This document shows, in pieces, positions 58,822 to 64,000 of a DNA stretch of 64,000 nucleotides. The stretch comes from Sphingomonas sp. Mn802worker (GTDB taxonomy: Bacteria; Pseudomonadota; Alphaproteobacteria; Sphingomonadales; Sphingomonadaceae), in contig NZ_AORY01000011.1 of assembly GCF_000382485.1 (NCBI RefSeq), forward strand, positions 124,001 through 188,000, written 5' to 3'. The notes beneath the pieces were generated by a model. That model did no database searches. It saw nothing but the letters and a program-made list of their open reading frames with translations, and was not told the DNA's origin. The position numbers and the translations under genes are program-made. Every line of letters starts with the position of its first letter. The first letter of the stretch is position 1.

Positions 58822-60126
58822 TCAACGCCGCTCGTACGCCTTGGGCAGCGCGCCCTCGGTCGGCGTCAGGTACCGGTCGCGCAACTCGGTCTGGCGCGAC
58901 CGCATCGGCTGCGGCTTGCCGTCGATCCAGATCGCGACCGGCTTCGACGACAGTTCCAGCGGATCGCCATCCCACATCACTACGTCGCCGCGCCGTCCGG
59001 GGCGAAGCGAGCCGATCTCGCCGTCCATCCCCAACGCCGCCGCCGGCCCGCTGGTGATGCTGGCCAGCGCATGACCCCAGTCGAGCCCGGTCGCGCCCGG
59101 CACCCGCGTGATCGCGACCAGATTGCCGGCGAACTGCTTGACGACATGCTCGCCCGGCGCGTCATTGTAGCCGAGCGTCGAGAGCGCGACCGTCACCCCG
59201 GCCGCTGACATGCGCCCGACATTCGACTCGGTCGCCGCGACCTGCTCGAACGAGGCGGGCAGATCGGCCAGCGCCTGCGCGATCACGGGCACCCGCGCGG
59301 CCGCAATCTCGCGCGCGACCATCCACCCTTCCGCGACCCCGACCAGCACCAGCTTCACCTGCGGGTAGTCGCGCTTCAGCGCCAGTACCGAGCGGATGTC
59401 GCTGGCGCGCTCGACATGCACCAGCAGAGGCACGCGTCCGTCGAGCACCTGCACCAGCGCCTGCGCATCGCCGCGCTTGATCAGCGCATCGCGTCCGCGT
59501 CCGTCGAAGGTGGCCGGGCTGCGGCGATAATCCTGCGCCTGCGCGAACGCGTCGCGCAACGCCGCATAGGCCGCCGGGCGACTGCCGCCCGCCTGGCGTC
59601 CGCCATCCTCGCCCAGTTCGACATATTGGAACGCGCGCGGGCGGATCACCGTGTCGGCGTCGCCCCCCAGCCCGATCACCGCGCCTTGGCCGGCGAAGAT
59701 CGACCCCGCCGAACGCGGCGAGACGATCGCGCGCGTGACGCCGCCCAGCCGCTCGTTGGCAATGATCACGCTCGCCGGGTTGATCGCGGGTGCGATGTCG
59801 ATCGCGGCGTTGAACGGTGACTGCCGCGCGGTCACGTCATTGCTTTCCTCGACCCCGTCGGCATCCTCCAGCCCCATGTTGGAGAAGCCCGCGACGAAGC
59901 CTGGCGCGACCCATTTGCCCGTCGCGTCGATCACCTGCGCGCCCGCGGGCACCGCGACCCCGCGCCCGGCCGCGACGACGCGCCCGTTCTGCACCACCAC
60001 GGTCCCGCCTTCGATCGGCGCGGAGCCGTCACCGATCGCGACCGTGCCGCCGGTGATGGCGACCGTCTGCGCGCCAGCGGGGACCGACAGCAACGCAGCG
60101 GCGGAGAGGAGAAATGCGCGCTTCAC
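58822..60126 (-). CDS. Amidohydrolase family protein, exported, lacking the HxH metal motif
   Basis: A 434-residue exported protein of the amidohydrolase (imidazolonepropionase-like) superfamily. Signal peptide 1-20 (KRAFLLSAAALLSVPAGA). The N-terminal composite domain (ITGGTVAIGDGSAPIEGGTVVVQNGRVVAAG) is standard, but the usual PGF-x-D-x-H-x-H is replaced by APGFVAGFSNMGLED, so the metal-binding HxH is absent. The C-terminus has GLDWGHALASITSGPAAALGMDGEIGSLRPGRRGDVVMWDGDPLE. The GTG start overlaps the next gene's stop (GTGA). Probably a partner of the catalytic neighbour. Confidence 0.85.
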   Translation of the reverse strand: MKRAFLLSAAALLSVPAGAQTVAITGGTVAIGDGSAPIEGGTVVVQNGRVVAAGRGVAVPAGAQVIDATGKWVAPGFVAGFSNMGLEDADGVEESNDVTARQSPFNAAIDIAPAINPASVIIANERLGGVTRAIVSPRSAGSIFAGQGAVIGLGGDADTVIRPRAFQYVELGEDGGRQAGGSRPAAYAALRDAFAQAQDYRRSPATFDGRGRDALIKRGDAQALVQVLDGRVPLLVHVERASDIRSVLALKRDYPQVKLVLVGVAEGWMVAREIAAARVPVIAQALADLPASFEQVAATESNVGRMSAAGVTVALSTLGYNDAPGEHVVKQFAGNLVAITRVPGATGLDWGHALASITSGPAAALGMDGEIGSLRPGRRGDVVMWDGDPLELSSKPVAIWIDGKPQPMRSRQTELRDRYLTPTEGALPKAYERR

Positions 60127-61556
60127 TTGACGTCTCCCGAACCCGGCTGCCCCAACTCGAAGTCGCTCACCGGCCGCAGCCGCAGATTGTCCGCGTCGTA
60201 CAACAGCGCGCCGTCGATCCACACCTTCTCGGGCCGGGTATAGACGCTGAATGGATTGCCGTTCCACAGCACCACATCCGCCATCTTGCCCGCCACCAGG
60301 CTGCCGGTCCGGTCCGCGATATGGAGCGACTTCGCCGGGTTGAGCGACAGCCACTTCCACGCCGCCGCATTGCTGATCTCGATGCCGGCATGCCTGGCCG
60401 ACGACAACACCTTGGCGACTTCCTGGTTCAATCGCTGGATACCGTTCTCGTCGTCGGAATGGATCATCCCGCACGCGCCCGACTTCTCGAGGATGGCAAG
60501 GTTCTCGCCGATCCCGTCGTAGCTCTCCATCTTGAACCCGTACCAGTCGGCCCACACCGCGGCGCAGGTGTTGTTGGCCTTGAGCAGGTCGGCGATCTTG
60601 TACGCCTCGACCGCGTGATGGAACGCCTCGACGTGGTAACCGAACTCCTTTGCCATATCGAGCACGTTGGCCATCTCGTCGGCGCGGTAGCAGTGGTTCT
60701 GCACTAGGATCTCGCCAGACAAGACACCGCGCAGCGTGTCCATCGCGATGTCGCGGTCGGGCATGTCGCCGCCGTCGGCGTCATACTTGTCCCATTTGCG
60801 CTTGTACGCCGCCGCCTTCGCCCAAGTCGCGCGGTCGACCGCGATGTTGCCCATCCGCGTCGACGGCTCGCGCCCCTTCGAACCGTAGACGCGCTTCGGA
60901 TTCTCGCCGCACGCCATCTTCAACCCGTAGGGTGCGCCGGGAAACTTCATCCCCTGCGTCGTGCGCGCATAGACGTTCTTCAGCACCACCGATCGCCCGC
61001 CGAACAGGTTGGCGGATCCCGGCAGGATCTGCAGCGTGGTCACGCCGCCGTTTGCCAGCGCGCGGCTGAACCCCGGGTCCTGCGGCCATACGCTGTGCTC
61101 GGCCCAAACGTCGGCGGTGACCGGCGCGGTCGCCTCGTTCCCGTCCGAAAGCGCGCGCACCTGCGGGCTCGGGTAGTCGCCCAGATGGCTGTGGATGTCG
61201 ACGATGCCCGGCGTCACGAACTTGCCCGTACCGTCGATCGTCGTGACGCCGGCGGGCGCGGAGACGCTCTGCCCCACGCTCACGATCTTGCCATCGGCGA
61301 ACAGCACCTGTCCGCGCTCGATCCGGTTGCCCTCGCCGTCGAACACCGTGACGTTGGTGACCAGCGTCGGCACACCCGGATAGGCGTGGTAGGTCGAGGG
61401 GAACGGATCGCGCGAATAGGGCTTGGGCGGCGCCTTGCGGCTGGCGTCACCGCGCGACGCTGTCTGCGGCCGCGCTCCGGCCTGCGTGCACGCCGGCAGC
61501 ACCAGCGCGAGCGCCGCCGTCATCCCCAGCGCCCGTCCGGCGCGCCCCGTCTTCAT
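60123..61556 (-). CDS. Amidohydrolase, lipoprotein-like
   Basis: A 477-residue exported amidohydrolase. Residues 1-22 with lipobox LPAC (Cys23) suggest an envelope lipoprotein. The metal motif TPGIVDIHSHLGDYPSP (HxH) is present, along with later His residues in VEAFHHAVEAYK and the Asp in GMIHSDDENGI. The C-terminus has LSLNPAKSLHIADRTGSLVAGKMADVVLWNGNP. ATG at 61556, with GCAGGGA, is preferred over a start eight codons earlier. Substrate unknown; cyclic dipeptide or peptide-like substrates are typical for the group. Coupled to the HxH-lacking paralogue. Confidence 0.9.
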   Translation of the reverse strand: MKTGRAGRALGMTAALALVLPACTQAGARPQTASRGDASRKAPPKPYSRDPFPSTYHAYPGVPTLVTNVTVFDGEGNRIERGQVLFADGKIVSVGQSVSAPAGVTTIDGTGKFVTPGIVDIHSHLGDYPSPQVRALSDGNEATAPVTADVWAEHSVWPQDPGFSRALANGGVTTLQILPGSANLFGGRSVVLKNVYARTTQGMKFPGAPYGLKMACGENPKRVYGSKGREPSTRMGNIAVDRATWAKAAAYKRKWDKYDADGGDMPDRDIAMDTLRGVLSGEILVQNHCYRADEMANVLDMAKEFGYHVEAFHHAVEAYKIADLLKANNTCAAVWADWYGFKMESYDGIGENLAILEKSGACGMIHSDDENGIQRLNQEVAKVLSSARHAGIEISNAAAWKWLSLNPAKSLHIADRTGSLVAGKMADVVLWNGNPFSVYTRPEKVWIDGALLYDADNLRLRPVSDFELGQPGSGDVK

Positions 61557-61726
61557 TCCCTGCCCCCGTTCACAGCGCAATTATTCTGCATCTCGATCCT
61601 GCCGCCCGCACGAGGCGCGTGCAAGCGCTAACCATGACGCGATCGTCGCTGATCGTGCGCATTGAACAACTCGCCCACGCGATACTTTGCGCCACCGATC
61701 ACCGATCGCACCAATATTGTGAGGTC

Positions 61727-61741
61727 ACAAAGATTCTTTGT
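61727..61741. promoter_or_regulatory. Palindromic operator candidate upstream of the MucR gene
   Basis: Perfect 7-base arms ACAAAGA/TCTTTGT with one central base, in an AT-rich stretch about 90 bases upstream of the regulator start. It could be an autoregulatory site for the MucR-type protein; no promoter boxes could be set with confidence. Confidence 0.35.
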
Positions 61742-61829
61742 CTCGTTTATGTTGAAATTTACAAGTCGGCATGTTGACGATCGAATGCCCGATGTTATTT
61801 GGGCTCACGAAATCAAGGAGCCAGCAGAC

Positions 61830-62342
61830 GTGAATGATGACGCGATGACCAACAACACCGTGGAGCTTGCAACCGAGCTGACCATCGCGTGGCTCTCCAA
61901 TCCCAACACCCGCGCCGCCAGTGAAGACGTTCCTGCCTTCCTGCAGCAGATGCACCATGCGGTCAGCAACCTGACCGGCACCGGAGCGCCCGAAAGCAGC
62001 GAGGAGCCGCAGGCCGAATATACGCCCGCCGTGTCGGTGCGTAAGTCCTTGGCGTCGAAGGACCACATCATTTCGCTGATCGACGGCAAGCCGTACAAGA
62101 CCTTGCGTCGTCACCTCGCCGGTCAGGGCTTGACCCCGGACGAGTATCGCCAGCGCTATGGCCTGAAGTCCGACTATCCGATGGTTGCCGAAAGCTATTC
62201 GGAAGCACGCCGCGACATGGCGAAGAAGATCGGTCTCGGCCGCAAGGCCGGCGCGAAGAAGTCGACCGAGCAGGCCGCCGAAGCCGAGACGCCTGCACCG
62301 CGCCGTGGCCGCAAGGCCGCTGCAGCCAGCGCCGAGGGCTGA
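61830..62342 (+). CDS. MucR/Ros family transcriptional regulator
   Basis: A 170-residue regulator of the MucR/Ros type that binds AT-rich DNA and controls exopolysaccharide, motility or symbiosis genes. The DNA-binding core is SVRKSLASKDHIISLIDGKPYKTLRRHLAGQGLTPDEYRQRYGL, followed by YPMVAESYSEARRDMAKKIGLGRK and a basic tail. The zinc-finger cysteine of classic Ros (CLEDG) is replaced (SLIDG), so zinc binding may be lost. The start is GTG at 61830, with AAGGAG 9 bases upstream; ATG at 61845 is an alternative. The leader is AT-rich. Confidence 0.9.
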   Translation: MNDDAMTNNTVELATELTIAWLSNPNTRAASEDVPAFLQQMHHAVSNLTGTGAPESSEEPQAEYTPAVSVRKSLASKDHIISLIDGKPYKTLRRHLAGQGLTPDEYRQRYGLKSDYPMVAESYSEARRDMAKKIGLGRKAGAKKSTEQAAEAETPAPRRGRKAAAASAEG

Positions 62343-63189
62343 CACCGCGCCCGATACCCGCTCGCCCTTCCCCGACGTCCGCGCCGTACTCGCCACGCGA
62401 GTACGCGCGCTCGTCGGTTCGGGCGAGATGGACCTGACGCGACCACCCGGCGACGACGGGCTGTTCGGCCCGAGCTCGGCGGCGTGGCGCGTTCACGGTG
62501 ATTTCACCGCCATGATGATCGGCGGCATATCCGCGCTGTTATTGCAGATGCTCCACCCCGCCGCGCTCGCGGGCGTGTGGGACCATTCGGGCTTCCGCGA
62601 CGATCGCCACGGACGGCTGAAACGCACCGCACGTTTCATCGCCGCGACCACGTTCGGCTCAACCGAGCAGGCCCGCACCGCGATCGCGCAGGTTCGCCGC
62701 ATCCACGACTGCATCGGCGGCGTCATGCCCGATGGCACGCGCTACACCGCCAACGATCCCGTTCTGCTCACCTGGGTCCATGTCGCGGAAGTCGACAGCT
62801 TCCTGCGCGCCTATCTACGCTACCGCGACCAACGAATGAGCGCAATCGACCAGGACCGCTATCTCGCCGAAACTGCCACGGTCGCCGAAGCACTTGGCGC
62901 TACCGACGTGCCGCGCTCCCGCGCAGCGATCGACGCTTACTTCGCCAGCATCCGCCCCGACCTGCGCGCCGATCACCGCACGCGCGAGGTAGCGCAGGCA
63001 CTGCTCGCACCGGGCGACGACCGCGCGACCACCTCGGCCATGAACCTCGCGGTCGCCGCCGCGATCGACCTGCTGCCGCCATGGGCACAGGCGCTCCACG
63101 GCCGCAGCCTACCCACCTATGCGCGCTCCGCGGTCCGCCTTGGTGCCAATAGCATGGGCAGCGTTCTGCGCTGGGCGCTCAAAGCCTGA
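62305..63189 (+). CDS. Oxygenase MpaB family protein (DUF2236)
   Basis: About 294 residues of the DUF2236/MpaB-like family, a haem-type oxygenase group related to latex-clearing protein. Landmarks are LFGPSSAAWRVHGDFTAMMIGGISALLLQMLHP, YDH-like RTARFIAATTFGSTEQARTA, and DPVLLTWVHVAEVDSFLRAYLRY. The start is uncertain: GTG at 62305 overlaps the MucR gene by 38 bases; the first in-frame ATG is at 62428, inside the conserved part. Substrate unknown. A palindromic repeat follows the stop. Confidence 0.85.
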   Translation: MAARPLQPAPRADTAPDTRSPFPDVRAVLATRVRALVGSGEMDLTRPPGDDGLFGPSSAAWRVHGDFTAMMIGGISALLLQMLHPAALAGVWDHSGFRDDRHGRLKRTARFIAATTFGSTEQARTAIAQVRRIHDCIGGVMPDGTRYTANDPVLLTWVHVAEVDSFLRAYLRYRDQRMSAIDQDRYLAETATVAEALGATDVPRSRAAIDAYFASIRPDLRADHRTREVAQALLAPGDDRATTSAMNLAVAAAIDLLPPWAQALHGRSLPTYARSAVRLGANSMGSVLRWALKA

Positions 63190-63195
63190 GCCTCG

Positions 63196-63229
63196 TTCCG
63201 TCACCCCGGACTTGATCCGGGATGACGAA
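63196..63229. repeat. Palindromic extragenic repeat
   Basis: An inverted repeat around the core CCCCGGACTTGATCCGGG, with outer TTC-CGTCA / TGACG-AA arms paired with single-base offsets. This core is a common dispersed intergenic sequence in sphingomonad genomes. It lies between the converging oxygenase and pal genes and can serve as a bidirectional terminator. Confidence 0.65.
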
Positions 63230-63283
63230 GGTTCTTTCACGCCCGATCGCTCGGATCGGCCGCTAAGCCGACCCGAACAAGCC

Positions 63284-63814
63284 TCAGCTCACCACCACGG
63301 TCACCGCACGGCGGTTCCGCGCATAGCTCGCCTCGTCCGAACCGAGCGCAACCGGGCGTTCCTTGCCGTAGCTGATGACGCTAATCCGCGCCGGGCTGAT
63401 GCCGCGCGCCGCCAGATAGTTCTTCGCCGCATTGGCGCGCCGGTCGCCAAGCGCCAGGTTATACTCACGCGTCCCGCGCTCGTCGGCGTGACCCTCGATC
63501 GTGACGCGCACGTTGGGGTAACGCGTCAGCCATTGCACCTGCGTGTCGAGGATCGCGCGCGCTTCGCTGTCGATGTCGTACATGTCGAGCGCGAACAGCA
63601 CCGTGTCGCTTGTCACCGAGCGCTTGAAATCGGCCGCCGACCCCGGCGTCGCCGCGCCCGCGCCGCCGCCGTTCAGCCCGCCGTTCGGGTCCTGGTACGC
63701 AGGCGGCGGCGCCTCGCCGGCGGCGGGCGGCAGCACCGCGGGGCGCTTCTTGGAGCACGCCGCCGTCGCCACCAATGCGGTCGCCAGCAATATCGTCGTC
63801 GTCAGTCGTGCCAT
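63284..63814 (-). CDS. pal: Peptidoglycan-associated lipoprotein Pal
   Basis: A 176-residue outer membrane lipoprotein of the Tol-Pal envelope system. Signal 1-19 with lipobox-type ATAAC (Cys20), a Pro/Gly-rich linker (25-60), then the OmpA-like peptidoglycan-binding domain with VRVTIEGHADERGTREYNLALGDRRANAAKNYL and RISVISYGKERP. ATG at 63814, with GGGAG upstream, is chosen; the longer reading lacks a signal. tolB lies directly upstream on the same strand, as expected. Confidence 0.96.
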   Translation of the reverse strand: MARLTTTILLATALVATAACSKKRPAVLPPAAGEAPPPAYQDPNGGLNGGGAGAATPGSAADFKRSVTSDTVLFALDMYDIDSEARAILDTQVQWLTRYPNVRVTIEGHADERGTREYNLALGDRRANAAKNYLAARGISPARISVISYGKERPVALGSDEASYARNRRAVTVVVS

Positions 63815-63902
63815 GCTCTTCAACTCCCGTGATGATCCCCTGGATGCCCGTGTCGGGCAGATGCTCCCAGTGGTAATGTGCGCTGTTGGTTGACCCAAGC
63901 GC

Positions 63903-64000
63903 TTACGGCTGAAGCGGTCCCCACGCCGGATCGGACCCGTCGAGCGGAGTCGGGATACGCCGCGCGTTGACCCCGGTCAGGTCGACCGACCACAGGTCCG
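63903..64000 (-). CDS. tolB: Tol-Pal system protein TolB, 3' end only
   Basis: The last 31 codons of a gene that continues beyond the window. The readable end is LWSVDLTGVNARRIPTP..WGPLQP and a TAA stop, matching the C-terminus of the TolB beta-propeller (the final blade ends with DPAWGPL-type sequence). It stops 88 bases before the pal start, giving the tolB-pal order of the Tol system. Confidence 0.8.
   Translation of the reverse strand, partial: DLWSVDLTGVNARRIPTPLDGSDPAWGPLQP

Overview
The window is typical chromosomal DNA of an alphaproteobacterium, most likely a Sphingomonas-like member of the Sphingomonadaceae. The evidence is very high GC, a large TonB-dependent receptor, a MucR/Ros homologue, a TrcR (DUF1013) homologue, DUF1192, DUF2842 and DUF2945 genes, and the linkage zapA - 6S RNA - 5-formyl-THF cyclo-ligase. 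The genus call is inference from gene content; there is no 16S gene here. I see no insertion sequence, prophage, CRISPR array or restriction system. Genes are dense. The only stretch longer than 300 bases without an intact gene is 38772-39451, and it holds a decayed gene.

Layout. 1-6.5 kb: a periplasmic TlpA-like thioredoxin; the glycolytic genes gap and pgk with a MOSC-domain gene between them; a cell-division block (coiled-coil protein, zapA, 6S RNA, 5-FCL, DUF2842); two identical tRNA-Asp genes; an AI-2E family membrane protein. 6.5-17.3 kb: a fatty-acid/acyl-CoA catabolism region with a Crp/Fnr regulator, acyl-CoA synthetase, class C serine hydrolase, FadB-like bifunctional enzyme, amidase, two acyl-CoA dehydrogenases separated by a cluster of hairpins, and acyl-CoA thioesterase II. 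17.2-19 kb: an overlapping pterin set, folE - FolM-like SDR - folB. 19-23.5 kb: TonB-dependent receptor, DUF2945 protein, tRNA-Arg(CCT), degenerate PilZ-like protein. 23.5-26 kb: a pyruvyl-transferase/F420-beta-type iron-sulfur protein pair. 26-31.3 kb: nitroreductase, thiolase, SDR, enoyl-CoA hydratase and three hotdog thioesterases. 31.3-32.6 kb: a PQQ-type sugar dehydrogenase lipoprotein.

32.7-43 kb is the translation operon rimP - nusA - tautomerase - ylxR - infB - [DUF6998-like pseudogene] - rbfA - tdk, converging on clpA. truB, rpsO and pnp do not follow rbfA here. 43-50 kb: DUF1192, quinone oxidoreductase, a small membrane protein, an LpxH-like phosphoesterase with a glycosyltransferase, TrcR, an MBL hydrolase and a DEDD exonuclease. 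50-53 kb: a three-gene signalling unit (CHASE3 histidine kinase, CheY-like receiver, receiver-HisKA_2/HWE-type kinase). 52.9-55.8 kb: ccmF-ccmG-ccmH only. 56-61.6 kb: AraC regulator, GH130-family protein, two overlapping amidohydrolases. 61.7-64 kb: MucR-type regulator, MpaB-type oxygenase, pal, and the 3' end of tolB cut by the window edge.

Many gene pairs overlap by 1-8 bases (ATGA, GTGA, TTGA, TAATG), which indicates translational coupling. Several starts were moved from the longest ORF to internal ATG, GTG or TTG codons, using ribosome binding sites and family N-termini. No database search was run: family names rest on motif and sequence recognition.
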